Positions 1-10,540 of a DNA stretch of 64,000 bases are shown in pieces. This DNA comes from Bilophila sp964369665 (GTDB taxonomy: Bacteria; Desulfobacterota; Desulfovibrionia; Desulfovibrionales; Desulfovibrionaceae). The DNA lies in contig CAYJFS010000002.1 of NCBI GenBank assembly GCA_964369665.1, positions 1 through 64,000 on the forward strand, in the 5' to 3' direction. The notes beneath the pieces are model-generated. The model searched no databases, was not told the DNA's origin, and worked only from the letters and a program-made list of their open reading frames with translations. A program made the translations under genes and the position numbers. Each line of letters begins with the position of its first letter. Positions within the stretch are counted from its first letter, which is position 1.

Positions 1-685
<685 letters not shown>

Positions 686-1445
686 CTATTTTTGAAAAAT
701 TCCTAAAAGATTATTTAGAAAATAAAAAGGATTAATGTGTATAAAAGATTTATGTAATATTTCAATAATTTCTTCTTTTATAAAAATACCTATTCTAAAA
801 TCTAAAGCTATCCTTCTAATAACGAACGCTCCTAAAACTGCCAAAAAAACTATTAAAGTGCATTAGTATTTCTAGGACATACACAAAGTATTAGTCTTTT
901 TATATATATTTGAAAACCACTCAAGGAACATATTTGTTGATTTTATAAATAAACTATATCTCCAAAATATTTATGAATAACTAAATACAGCCTATTGAGC
1001 TATGCTGATAGTTTTTAATAAAAGAAGACTTGTCTAAAATAATTGACATTTAATTATAAAAATCAGCCCTATATTACCTACTTTATGTAAATATTTTTTA
1101 ATAAGAAAAATTTTTATTATAGCGACTTTATTGAACCATAGTCGTTAAAAATAAAAATTTTAGGTCTGTTAAAAAACAGAAGCATACTTAATAAAAATAA
1201 TCAACATTGCTCAAAAGCAATATACAAAACAAATCTTCTTACTTGTATGAGCTCTTGGAAAACGCTATCTTTTTAGATGGTTCTTAATTATACCTCTTAT
1301 ACATATCTAAAAATTTCAGCTCTAATAAAGTATGAAAAAACTTTATCTAAAGAAGGATAAAGATATCAAAAATATAGTATTTTTCCACTTTCCACATAAA
1401 AGAATAAACTCATTAACCCAAAATTTTAAAAAATCTTTGAAGTTT
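686..1445. other. Long AT-rich spacer without a recognisable gene
   Basis: About 760 bases separate the deacetylase-like gene from the terminator of the ferredoxin gene. No frame carries a convincing protein and no tRNA or repeat was recognised. It may be decayed sequence. Confidence 0.5.
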
Positions 1446-1483
1446 TTATAAAAAAGGAAGAGTCTTCATGAAAACTCTTCCTT
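1446..1483 (-). terminator. Rho-independent terminator after the ferredoxin gene
   Basis: A 10-bp perfect stem (AAGGAAGAGT at 1454-1463 with ACTCTTCCTT at 1474-1483) encloses a 10-nt loop. Read on the minus strand it is followed by a run of T residues (the A-rich stretch just left of 1454). It lies directly downstream of the minus-strand ferredoxin gene. Confidence 0.8.
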
Positions 1484-1511
1484 GATATACAAGCCATATA
1501 AAAAATATTTG

Positions 1512-1700
1512 CTACATCTCTGTAATAGTAATTGCGTTTGTTTCACAGACCTCTACACAAGAATCACAACCAAGACATTCCTCTTCATTTACAGGAACAG
1601 ACTTCCCATCGACCATTTCATAAACTTCAACAGGGCAAACATCTACACACTCTCCACAGCCAACACACTTGTCTGCATCAACAACTACACTCCAGCCCAT
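1512..1700 (-). CDS. 2[4Fe-4S] ferredoxin
   Basis: This 62-residue protein has two cluster motifs: CVGCGECVDVCP near residues 11-22, and CLGCDSCVEVC near residues 41-51. This is the bacterial 8Fe ferredoxin pattern, a soluble low-potential electron carrier. The frame opens at an ATG at 1712. The ATG at 1700 is preferred because GGAGG sits five bases before it and overlaps the upstream ATG. It follows the TPR lipoprotein on the same strand, separated by about 180 bases, and ends in a strong terminator. A likely partner is an anaerobic oxidoreductase such as the Kor enzyme encoded at 13.2-15.8 kb, but that pairing is inference. Confidence 0.9.
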   Translation of the reverse strand: MGWSVVVDADKCVGCGECVDVCPVEVYEMVDGKSVPVNEEECLGCDSCVEVCETNAITITEM

Positions 1701-1876
1701 TGCATCCTCCATGTTTTAATATATATTTTAATATATAAACAACTTCTACTTCCTTTAGTGATACTCTGAGATAGCTTCTGTATCGTCCCCTGTCAAGACT
1801 CGTTTCAACAATAAAAATTATAAGTAAATAAAAAATGCATCCTTTTTTATTACTTATTTCCCTTATCTAGGAATAT

Positions 1877-2659
1877 CTATTCTATTTTTGCTTGTAAAGT
1901 TTGTAACCGCTGATCTACGACCATTTCATTTGGGTAAAGATCCCGTATTGCACGAAAAAGCTCTATTGCCTGCTTAACATTTCCTTGCTGCTCGTTAATA
2001 TCTGCAAGAATAAATGTTGCTTTTGCTTTTATTGTCTCCAAAGCTTCCTCTGAATCTAGAATAAGCTGAGCATAGCGCTTCCCTTCATCAAAACTATCTC
2101 TACAGGTTGCAACATCAGCTTTATCTAATAAACACTCTAAACGTAAAACCCCTTGTATAGGCAGCTCTAAACATGCATTTAGCTGCTCTTCAGCTCTATC
2201 AAAACGACGCAATTTTACATTAACTGTAGAAAGGTTTCGAAGAACTCTAGCTTGCTCTTCTGGACTTAAACCTGACTGCATCAATAACTTCTCACCAAAA
2301 AACTCTGATCGCTCATACATTCGAGCATGCTCACAAACAAAAACAAGCTGCCAAAGAATAGGTGTCACATATTCTTGTTTCTTTTCAAATTCCACAAACA
2401 TTTCTTCTAAATAGTTTGCTTTCCATCTATCTGTATAATTAAGTTGACTGCCTAAATAAAGTAAAGCATTCCATGCCTCAAAACGTAATTGTACTTGCTC
2501 TTCTTCACGTAAATATTTTTCAAGGCAAGCTTCTGCACTCTTCCACTCTCTTTTTTCCATATACTGCTGAGCCTCTGTAAAACTATTTACAGGTTCTTTA
2601 TTTTTACAAGCAATGAAAAAAAATAAACAGATGCATACAACAATTTTTTGTATATACAT
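1877..2659 (-). CDS. TPR-repeat lipoprotein downstream of gyrA
   Basis: The 260-residue product begins with a short basic N-terminus, a hydrophobic stretch and the lipobox-like FFIAC, so Cys18 is the likely lipidated residue. The rest is helical, with tetratricopeptide-like repeats (for example RFDRAEEQLNACLEL and the final QGNVKQAIELFRAI segment), suggesting a periplasmic scaffold anchored to a membrane. AGGA lies seven bases before the ATG. It starts about 40 bases after gyrA on the same strand and may be co-transcribed. Its repeats resemble those of BamD or YbgF type proteins, but it matches neither clearly. The specific function is unknown. Confidence 0.7.
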   Translation of the reverse strand: MYIQKIVVCICLFFFIACKNKEPVNSFTEAQQYMEKREWKSAEACLEKYLREEEQVQLRFEAWNALLYLGSQLNYTDRWKANYLEEMFVEFEKKQEYVTPILWQLVFVCEHARMYERSEFFGEKLLMQSGLSPEEQARVLRNLSTVNVKLRRFDRAEEQLNACLELPIQGVLRLECLLDKADVATCRDSFDEGKRYAQLILDSEEALETIKAKATFILADINEQQGNVKQAIELFRAIRDLYPNEMVVDQRLQTLQAKIE

Positions 2660-2700
2660 TCATATATCCTAATTTATAAACAAAACTTTGCTCTTTATCT

Positions 2701-5181
2701 TTATTCCATTTGATCAGAGACAAGCTCTCCTACACTTTGTTGCTCATCATCAGCAATAACTCCTTCAACAGTATCAAAACCAACAACACAAGCACCTTCA
2801 TCAAGTCGGACAAGCCGAACACCCATAGTTGCTCTGCCTGCAGAACGAACTTCTTCTATACTCATTCTAATGATTTTATTTGTCGAAGTAAGTAATATAA
2901 GAGCCTCATCATCAGAAACAGGTTTAGCACCTATAACAAGACCTGTTTTTGGTGTTACCTTAAAATTAATAATCCCTCTACCACCTCGCATCTGTACTCG
3001 ATAAAGAGCTACATTTGTGCGTTTACCATAACCTAAAGCAGAAACAGTCATTAATGCTGGTACTTTTCCTTTTTCTTGTACAACAAGACATGCTACAACA
3101 ACATCTCCCTGGCGTAAACTTATACCTTTAACACCTGTTGCTCCACGACCCATATTACGAATATCTTTACAACTAAAACGAATAGCAAGACCATCAGCTG
3201 TTGCAAGAACAACAAAGTCTTCGTCTGTTGTTTCTTTAACCGTAATAAGCTCATCTCCTTCACGAAGACCCACAGCAAGGATGCCTGTTTTCCGACACTT
3301 TGCATATAAAGATGCACTAGAACGCTTTACCATTCCATTGCGTGTGGCAAAAAGGAAATAGTTGTTATCTGAAAAATCTCTTACTGTAAGGGCTGTTGTA
3401 ACCCACTCTTCTTTCTCCAAAGGGATAATATTTGCTATATGAGTACCTTTAGCTATACGACTACCTTCAGGAATTTGATGCACTTTTAATTGGTGCATAC
3501 GCCCCTTATTTGTAAAGAGCAGTAAGTATTGATGCGTTGTTGTTGTAATAAATTCTTGAACAAAATCGTCATCACTTGTATGAACGCCTGCAACACCTTT
3601 TCCACCTCTACGCTGCTGCTGATATACAGCAAAGCTTGTACGTTTAATATATCCTCTTCGAGATAACGTAATAACAACATCATCATCTGGAACAAGGTCT
3701 TCTATTTCTATACCAACTAATGGTTCTTTTATAATTTCTGTTTTTCTTTTTGTTCCATAGTTTTTTTTAATCTCTTCAACTTCTTTACGAATAACGCCCC
3801 AAAGAATATTCTTATCTCCAAGAATAGATGTATACCAGTCTATTTTAACTTTTAACTCTTTAAGCTCTTCTTCCAACTTATCATGCTCTAAACCTGTCAA
3901 TCGTTGTAGGCGCATATCTAAAATAGCTTGTGCTTGTATTGCTGAAAACACAAACCGCTCTATAAGACGCTCCTTTGCTTCTACTGGTGTAGTAGATGAT
4001 CGAATAAGTGCAACAATTTCATCTATTGCATCTAATGCTTTCAATAAACCTTCTAGAATATGTGCTCTTGATTCTGCTTTATCTAACTCAAAACGTGTCC
4101 GGCGTAGAACAACTTCACGACGATGATCAAGAAAGTATGTTAAGGCTGTCTTTATATTTAAAAGTTGAGGTCGATTATCTACAACAGCAAGCATATTAAT
4201 GCCAAAAGATGTTTCAAGTGGCGTATATTTGTATAAGGCATTAATAATAACTTCTGGAATCACTCCTTTTTTAAGATCAACAACAACTCTTATACCTTTA
4301 CGATCAGACTCATCACGAAGATCTGTAATGCCTTCTATCTTATGCTCATTAACAAGAACAGCAATTTTTTCTACAAGACTTGCTTTATTAAGCCCATAGG
4401 GAATCTCTTTAATAATAAGAGACATACTCCCTTTTTTCCGCTCTTCAATTTCAACACGGCCACGAATCTTTACTGTTCCACGGCCTGTGTGATAAGCATC
4501 ATATAGGCCTTGCCCAACATACACCATTCCACTTGTAGGGAAATCTGGTCCTTTAATATGAACCATAAGATTTTCAATAGAGCTATCTGGATTATCAATA
4601 AGTTGCAATAATCCATCACAAAGTTCTACTAAGTTATGGGGTGGTATATTTGTAGCCATCCCAACAGCAATTCCAGAAGTTCCATTAAGAAGTAGGTTTG
4701 GTATTTTTGTAGGTAAAACAACAGGCTCTTCCAAAGTATTGTCATAGTTTGGACGAAAATCAACAGTGTTTTTATCAATGTCAGATAAAAACTCGCTTGC
4801 TAAATGAGACATACGTACTTCTGTATAACGCATAGCTGCTGGAGCATCACCGTCTATAGAGCCAAAGTTCCCTTGACCTTCTTCAAGGGGATCTCTCATA
4901 GAAAAATCTTGTGCCATACGTACAAGAGCATCATAAACAGCACTATCACCATGAGGATGATACTTACCAATAACATCCCCAACTATACGTGCACATTTTT
5001 TAGGGGGCCTTGTGTAACTATTACCAAGTTCTTGTTGTGCAAAAAGTATCCTACGGTGAACTGGTTTTAATCCATCTCTTACATCTGGAATAGCTCGACC
5101 AATAATAACACTCAGTGAGTACTCAAGATAAGAGGTTCTCATCTCTTGTTCTATAGTGATTTGTGTATTTGTCTGTGACAT
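2701..5181 (-). CDS. gyrA: DNA gyrase subunit A
   Basis: GyrA is the breakage-reunion subunit of gyrase, which introduces negative supercoils. The 826-residue protein has the N-terminal winged-helix region (GRAIPDVRDGLKPVHRRIL), the active-site tyrosine context AMRYTEVRM and the GyrA box QRRGGKG. The C-terminal domain carries the expected repeated blades. The quinolone-resistance region reads HPHGDSAVYDALVRMAQ, with Ser and Asp at the usual resistance positions, so no classical resistance substitution is visible. The frame can open at a TTG at 5202, but the ATG at 5181 (MSQTNTQ) matches the usual GyrA N-terminus and has AGAGA upstream. It lies 48 bases after gyrB in the same direction. Confidence 0.98.
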   Translation of the reverse strand: MSQTNTQITIEQEMRTSYLEYSLSVIIGRAIPDVRDGLKPVHRRILFAQQELGNSYTRPPKKCARIVGDVIGKYHPHGDSAVYDALVRMAQDFSMRDPLEEGQGNFGSIDGDAPAAMRYTEVRMSHLASEFLSDIDKNTVDFRPNYDNTLEEPVVLPTKIPNLLLNGTSGIAVGMATNIPPHNLVELCDGLLQLIDNPDSSIENLMVHIKGPDFPTSGMVYVGQGLYDAYHTGRGTVKIRGRVEIEERKKGSMSLIIKEIPYGLNKASLVEKIAVLVNEHKIEGITDLRDESDRKGIRVVVDLKKGVIPEVIINALYKYTPLETSFGINMLAVVDNRPQLLNIKTALTYFLDHRREVVLRRTRFELDKAESRAHILEGLLKALDAIDEIVALIRSSTTPVEAKERLIERFVFSAIQAQAILDMRLQRLTGLEHDKLEEELKELKVKIDWYTSILGDKNILWGVIRKEVEEIKKNYGTKRKTEIIKEPLVGIEIEDLVPDDDVVITLSRRGYIKRTSFAVYQQQRRGGKGVAGVHTSDDDFVQEFITTTTHQYLLLFTNKGRMHQLKVHQIPEGSRIAKGTHIANIIPLEKEEWVTTALTVRDFSDNNYFLFATRNGMVKRSSASLYAKCRKTGILAVGLREGDELITVKETTDEDFVVLATADGLAIRFSCKDIRNMGRGATGVKGISLRQGDVVVACLVVQEKGKVPALMTVSALGYGKRTNVALYRVQMRGGRGIINFKVTPKTGLVIGAKPVSDDEALILLTSTNKIIRMSIEEVRSAGRATMGVRLVRLDEGACVVGFDTVEGVIADDEQQSVGELVSDQME

Positions 5182-5229
5182 GAATAGGTTCTCTTTCACC
5201 AACTAATATGTTTCAACTATCTTAAAAAT

Positions 5230-7617
5230 CTAAATATCCAACTCTCTAACACTTAAGGCATTACGCTCAATAAAAGCTCTTCTTGGTTCAACTCTTTCAC
5301 CCATAAGTTGTTCAAACGTTTCATTTGCTTCTTCTGCATCATTTATGGTCACTTGTAACAATGTCCTATTTTCAGGATTCATTGTTGTTACCCAAAGCTG
5401 TTCTGGATTCATTTCTCCAAGACCTTTATATCTTTGGATTGTTATACCTTTACGTGCCTCATCAAAAACAACTTGGTGAAGCATAAATATATCTTTTGCA
5501 GAATGTTTAACTTCACGACTTTGAATAGAAAAAGAAAGATTACCATACGTTTTTTGTAACATGGTTATAAAATCCCATGAAGATGTATACATCTTTGAAG
5601 CAAAAAATTCTGAAGAGATGCGTACTTTATGCCCATTACTGTTTTCAATATTTATAAAAACTCTATCACCATCTTCATAGCTATCTTTCTCTACAGAAAA
5701 AACATACCCTTGCTCTTTAAGTAAAGATGTATAAGTACCTGCCTGTGTATAAAGGTACTCTGGAGTTATTAGTTCTTTTTCTTGGACAAAAAACATAAAG
5801 ATATCTTTTGGCATTCCAACCAGCTCAGCCTCATAAATACATTGCAAAAATATCTCTATTTTTTCAAAAAGCTCAATAACTTCTTCACCTTGGATAATCT
5901 TACCATTTTCTGCCTGAATTTTTATATCCTGACTTACTTTTTCCATAAGAAAAGCATTTAATGACGTGTCATCTTTTATAAAGCGTTCTATTTTACTATT
6001 ATGAGCACGATATAATGGTGGTTGAGCTATATACAAATGACCTCTTTCAATAAGGCCAATATAGTTTCTAAAGAAAAAAGTAAGTAATAATGTTCGAATA
6101 TGTGCACCATCAACATCAGCATCTGTCATGATAACAACTTTATGGTACCGTAATTTTTCATAGTCAGTATCTTCTTCTCCAATACCAGCACCCATGGCAG
6201 TAATCAGAGCTTTTACCTCTTTATTGGCAAGCATTTTATCAAACCGAGTACGCTCTGTATTTAAAATTTTACCTCTCAATGGTAAAATAGCTTGCGTGCC
6301 TGGATTACGACCTTGTTTAGCAGAACCACCAGCAGAGTCTCCTTCAACAATAAAAAGCTCTGATTCTTTTGGATCTTTACTCTGACAGTCTGCAAGCTTA
6401 CCAGGAAGAGCATTATCAGAAAGTGCTCCTTTACGGCGGACAAGTTCTTTTGCACGACGAGCAGCATCACGAGCACGAGCAGCCTCTATAGCCTTATCAA
6501 CTATGCAACGAATATCTTTAGGGTTTTCTTGAAAATACCTATCCAGACATGTATATACTATACCTGAAACAACCCCTGTAATTTCACTATTACCTAATTT
6601 TGTTTTTGTTTGTCCTTCAAATTGAGGCTGCGGCAGTTTAACACTAAGCACTGCTGTAAGCCCTTCTCGAACATCTTCACCAGAGAGTGTTTGACCTTTA
6701 AATTTCTTACTTAAGTCTGCTTGGCTTTTAATATATCCATTAATAGCTCTTGTTAAAGCTGTTTTAAATCCAGCAAGGTGTGTACCACCTTCTTTTGTTT
6801 TGATATTGTTGGCAAATGTAAGCATTATCTCTTTGTAGCCTGCATTATATTGAAGAGCAAATTCTGCTGTAACATTTTCAAATATAGACTCACCTGAGAT
6901 AATTGGGTGTATACCATGCTCTCCAGCATTAAGATCTTTTACAAACTGTCTAAGACCTCCTTCTGCTTTAAAAACATGCTTTTCGTTTGTGCATTCATCA
7001 ACACATGTTATTTCAAGGCTTTTATTAAGGTATGCTAACTCTTCAAACCTTTTTCTTAGTGTATCAAAAGAAAAATTTGTTGTTTCAAAAATCTCTTCAT
7101 CTGGTTTAAAACGAATTGTTGTTCCATGACTTTCAGATGGACGAATTTTCTGTAATTCATCTTGAGGAACACCCCTACTGTATCGTTGTTTCCAAAGATA
7201 ACCATCTCTACGAACAGTGACGTCCAGCCATTCTGATAAAGCATTTACACAAGATAAACCAACACCATGAAGCCCCCCTGAAACTTTATAGGTATTGTTA
7301 TCAAATTTTCCACCTGCATGAAGTTTTGTCATGACAACTTGTAATGCAGAAACACCTTCTTTATGATGAATATCAACAGGTATCCCACGGCCATTATCTC
7401 TAACTGTCACACTATTATCTAGGTGAAGAATTACCTCTATTTGTGAACAAAAGCCTGCCATGGCTTCATCAATAGAGTTATCCATAACTTCATAAACAAG
7501 GTGATGAAGACCACGAGTATCAGTACTCCCAATATACATTGCAGGGCGAACTCTTACAGCTTGAAGGCCTTCAAGAATAGTAATAGAGTCTGCTGTATAT
7601 TCTTTTGTTGTTGTCAT
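5230..7617 (-). CDS. gyrB: DNA gyrase subunit B
   Basis: This is the ATPase subunit of gyrase, 795 residues, close to the E. coli length. The GHKL ATP-binding motifs are visible: VMDNSIDEAMAG, TVRDNGRGIPVD and GGLHGVGLSCVNALS. The TOPRIM motifs are ELFIVEGDSAGGSAKQGR and MTDADVDGAHI. The C-terminal QRYKGLGEMNPEQLW block is also present. It sits between dnaN and gyrA, all on the minus strand, forming the usual dnaA-dnaN-gyrB-gyrA order. The plus strand here is clearly C-rich, as expected for a leading-strand gene moving left from an origin. Confidence 0.98.
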   Translation of the reverse strand: MTTTKEYTADSITILEGLQAVRVRPAMYIGSTDTRGLHHLVYEVMDNSIDEAMAGFCSQIEVILHLDNSVTVRDNGRGIPVDIHHKEGVSALQVVMTKLHAGGKFDNNTYKVSGGLHGVGLSCVNALSEWLDVTVRRDGYLWKQRYSRGVPQDELQKIRPSESHGTTIRFKPDEEIFETTNFSFDTLRKRFEELAYLNKSLEITCVDECTNEKHVFKAEGGLRQFVKDLNAGEHGIHPIISGESIFENVTAEFALQYNAGYKEIMLTFANNIKTKEGGTHLAGFKTALTRAINGYIKSQADLSKKFKGQTLSGEDVREGLTAVLSVKLPQPQFEGQTKTKLGNSEITGVVSGIVYTCLDRYFQENPKDIRCIVDKAIEAARARDAARRAKELVRRKGALSDNALPGKLADCQSKDPKESELFIVEGDSAGGSAKQGRNPGTQAILPLRGKILNTERTRFDKMLANKEVKALITAMGAGIGEEDTDYEKLRYHKVVIMTDADVDGAHIRTLLLTFFFRNYIGLIERGHLYIAQPPLYRAHNSKIERFIKDDTSLNAFLMEKVSQDIKIQAENGKIIQGEEVIELFEKIEIFLQCIYEAELVGMPKDIFMFFVQEKELITPEYLYTQAGTYTSLLKEQGYVFSVEKDSYEDGDRVFINIENSNGHKVRISSEFFASKMYTSSWDFITMLQKTYGNLSFSIQSREVKHSAKDIFMLHQVVFDEARKGITIQRYKGLGEMNPEQLWVTTMNPENRTLLQVTINDAEEANETFEQLMGERVEPRRAFIERNALSVRELDI

Positions 7618-7687
7618 TGTTTTAAATCCATTATGGTAAAAACTTTTTTAGTATACTATAAATAACATTTTTTTCTAGTATAACGAA

Positions 7688-8839
7688 TTATGTTTCTTCT
7701 GTATAATAGTTTTGTTCTGTAGTTTTCATTGGCATAATTAGAACTGTATAATCAGTATCTTCAGAACCATTTATTCCACAAGGTCCATCTGCACCTGTTA
7801 ATGTAAAAGTAACTTCTTCTGACTGATAATGGTTTAATATTTCCATAAGATTTTTTGTTGGAAAAGCTATTTTTTCTATACTTCCTTTATATTGAGCTTC
7901 TATAAATTCATTAGCTGATCCTGTATCTTGTCCTTGAGTAGAAAGTATAGCTTCACTTTCGTTAAATTCAAAATAAGTACACTTATCACTTTCTGTATTA
8001 AAAATAGATATCCGATCAAGAGCTTCAAGACAATGTTTTCTTTGAATTATAAGTGAGGACATGTTTTCACCTTTTAAACGTGTTAAGAAAGCATTATAGT
8101 CTGGATAAGTATACATAGCTCTTGGGAGGCTTAATGTCTCTTGTCCAGAAAGAGTACGAACAAAAAATTTTTTTTCTGTTATATTTATCTCTATTTCTTC
8201 ACAATTAAGCCATTTACGTAATTCTGAAACATATCTTTTTTGTAATAGAATACCTTCTTGAGAAAGTTTAGAAGCTAATTCTTTATGCATAATTTTACTT
8301 ATAGCAAACTGATGACCATTAAGTCCACAAATATGAATATAGTCTGTATCTATGCTTTGCATATATAAACATGATATTGCATCTGTAGATTCATCATCAC
8401 TTATACAAAAAGAAATTTTATCAAGCAGTTCCTGGAAAAAAATACCAGACCAAATTAAAGAACCTTCTTGAGGAAATGTTGCTAAGGGTTGAAACCATAC
8501 AGGATCATTAGTAGGCATTTTATATGTTCGTTTTCCCTGTTTAATGATTAACATATTTGTTGTTTTATCTAATTCTAGTGATAAATTTCCATTTGGTAGT
8601 CTTCTAATAAGGTCAACAAGATTTCTTCCATTAACTCCAACAAGTCCTGGTTCTTTTATTTCTGAAGTATAGCATCCTGTAAATTCAATATTAGCATCTG
8701 TTGTCATAATAGTAATAGATGTATCTTCTGCTTTAATCCAAAGAGTACGCAAGTAAGCAGCTCCTGAACGATTGGGGATAATATGAGCAGCTCTTTGAAG
8801 GCCATCAATAATTTGTTCTTTTGTTATTGTTAAAAACAT
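7688..8839 (-). CDS. dnaN: DNA polymerase III beta sliding clamp
   Basis: The 383-residue protein has the length and layout of the beta clamp, which encircles DNA and tethers polymerase III. Recognisable features are the N-terminal FLTITKEQIIDGLQRAAHII, the VNGRNLVDLIRRLPN loop, and the C-terminal region ending in VLIMPMK. It ends with a short extra tail of about 12 residues. AAGGATC lies upstream of the ATG. It is placed between dnaA and gyrB on the same strand, which fixes the identity. Confidence 0.95.
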   Translation of the reverse strand: MFLTITKEQIIDGLQRAAHIIPNRSGAAYLRTLWIKAEDTSITIMTTDANIEFTGCYTSEIKEPGLVGVNGRNLVDLIRRLPNGNLSLELDKTTNMLIIKQGKRTYKMPTNDPVWFQPLATFPQEGSLIWSGIFFQELLDKISFCISDDESTDAISCLYMQSIDTDYIHICGLNGHQFAISKIMHKELASKLSQEGILLQKRYVSELRKWLNCEEIEINITEKKFFVRTLSGQETLSLPRAMYTYPDYNAFLTRLKGENMSSLIIQRKHCLEALDRISIFNTESDKCTYFEFNESEAILSTQGQDTGSANEFIEAQYKGSIEKIAFPTKNLMEILNHYQSEEVTFTLTGADGPCGINGSEDTDYTVLIMPMKTTEQNYYTEET

Positions 8840-8974
8840 ATATTTAAGATCCTTTTTATGGATTATTAGTCATGCTTTTTTGTATATATAATATCTATGA
8901 CTTTAATATTATTAGTTTTTTTATTACTTTATTGTGTATGCAATAAAGAACATAATAAACATACATATAGTTTA
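8840..8974. other. Candidate origin or unwinding region in the dnaA-dnaN spacer
   Basis: This 135-base spacer is only about 20% G+C by hand count. It sits where plus-strand G/C balance changes: C-rich in gyrB, near even in dnaN, G-rich through most of dnaA. No perfect DnaA box (TTATCCACA) was found in it or in the 10322-10540 spacer. The site is therefore inferred from composition and position only. Confidence 0.35.
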
Positions 8975-10321
8975 TTATTGTTGTTTTAATGGATATCTAC
9001 ATTTTTGTAATAATTCTTTTATCATACTGTGTACAACTCTATTATTATCCTGTAATAATTTAATTTTTTTTATAGAATGTATTACCGTTGTATGATCTTT
9101 CCCACCAAAAATTCTTCCAATAGTAGGATATGAGTAACCTAAAAGTTCTCTACATAAATACATGGATATTTGTCTTGCTAATACAAGTTCTTTTTGCCGA
9201 CTCTCTCCAAGAATATCCATAGAAGAAACTCCATAAGCTTCAGCAACAAGCATAAGAATAGTTTCCGAAGAGATAGCTGTAGTTTCTCCTGTTTGTTTTA
9301 TGAGAATAAGAATATCTTTTTCTAAGAGATCTTTATGTAACATGGTTTGGTGTAGAGCTATACGTTTCAGAGCACCTTGTATGCTTCGCATATTATGACA
9401 GTGTTGTGCTACAAGAAGAAGATTTTCTTTGGGTTGATAGTATTTTTTTTCTTTACATATATGTTGGGCAAACCTTAACCGAATATCTAAGTCTGGTATA
9501 GGTAGTTCTAGCCATAACCCTAATTCTAATCTAGAATATATTTCTTTAGGTAAACCCCAAGTTAGTGGATGATCTGTTCCAGATAGTACAAGTATTTTTT
9601 TTTGATCTCTAAAGTAGTCAAGAACAATTCTTAGTTCTCCTAGTGCTTCAGGGTAAACAGAGAAACGTTGACAGTCATCTATGAGAACGGTATCCAAACT
9701 TTGGATATGTTCTCTAAAAGAACATATTGTTTTTTTTAAAAATTGCTCTGCAAATTGGTCTGATGTTATATATGCATGATTTGAATATGGAGTAGAGGAA
9801 AGCTTATGTTTAGTTGCTAACATAAGGTGTGTTTTCCCTGTTGATTGTGAACCAAAAAGAATAATAAGTTGGATAGGATCATCAGTGGTATTTTGAGAAG
9901 TCTTTTTTGTATTTTGTTGTATGAGTTTTTCTAGTATAGAGATAATCCAATTATATTTACCATTCATAATAAAAGAATGAAATGTATATTCCTCAAAGAA
10001 GTATTCTTTATTAGGGAGCAGAGATTGTTCTTCTGTAACATATTTTTGTTTTGTTAAATATGTTTTAGGAACAAGTGATATATCTCCATATTTAAAAAGA
10101 ATATGATTACCTAAAAGCTTTCGAGAGGCTTCTTCAAAAGGTTCTTGGAAAGTTGTTATAAACCAGTCTTTAAAAAAGTTATGAGGGAAACTTACCTGTA
10201 TACCTGGAGGGTTTTCTTCATAGGTAATTTTTAGAGGATCAAACCATTGCTTAAGTTCATTTTCAGAGCAAAAATATTTTTTAGTTTTTAAAAGTGTTTT
10301 TCGTAAAGATTCTTTTTCCAC
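8975..10321 (-). CDS. dnaA: Chromosomal replication initiator DnaA
   Basis: DnaA binds the origin and opens it for replication. The 448-residue protein has a divergent N-terminal domain. Its AAA+ core has Walker A GSQSTGKT at residues 157-164 and Walker B VLIDD near 212-216. The C-terminal helix-turn-helix carries the signature GGKDHTTVIHSIKKI. The start is a GTG at 10321, with AAGG about 11 bases upstream, so the exact start is not certain. Unlike dnaN and the gyrase genes, the coding strand is C-richer than G over most of its length. That suggests it is replicated from an origin on its 3' side. Confidence 0.96.
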   Translation of the reverse strand: MEKESLRKTLLKTKKYFCSENELKQWFDPLKITYEENPPGIQVSFPHNFFKDWFITTFQEPFEEASRKLLGNHILFKYGDISLVPKTYLTKQKYVTEEQSLLPNKEYFFEEYTFHSFIMNGKYNWIISILEKLIQQNTKKTSQNTTDDPIQLIILFGSQSTGKTHLMLATKHKLSSTPYSNHAYITSDQFAEQFLKKTICSFREHIQSLDTVLIDDCQRFSVYPEALGELRIVLDYFRDQKKILVLSGTDHPLTWGLPKEIYSRLELGLWLELPIPDLDIRLRFAQHICKEKKYYQPKENLLLVAQHCHNMRSIQGALKRIALHQTMLHKDLLEKDILILIKQTGETTAISSETILMLVAEAYGVSSMDILGESRQKELVLARQISMYLCRELLGYSYPTIGRIFGGKDHTTVIHSIKKIKLLQDNNRVVHSMIKELLQKCRYPLKQQ

Positions 10322-10540
10322 AATAAAGATGACCTTAATTAATTTTTTGAATCTTTTATATTTTAGAGAAAAATATTAGCAGAAAAGGTTCTATGAAACA
10401 AGCATGTGTTGTTTGGTTTAATTATGGTAATACTATTAAGTATGTTTTTTCAGATATATATGAATAACCTAGACTTTATGAGTATTATTAAGTTAGTATA
10501 GATTTAACTATGCTAACTTTTAAGTATAACTAAAGGCTGT

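Noticed and set aside
1381..1410. TTTCCACAT near 1390 as a possible DnaA box
   Set aside because: It is a single imperfect match far from dnaA, with no cluster of further boxes.
4950..5010. Possible quinolone-resistance change in gyrA
   Set aside because: The region encodes HPHGDSAVYDA, with the susceptible-type Ser and Asp.
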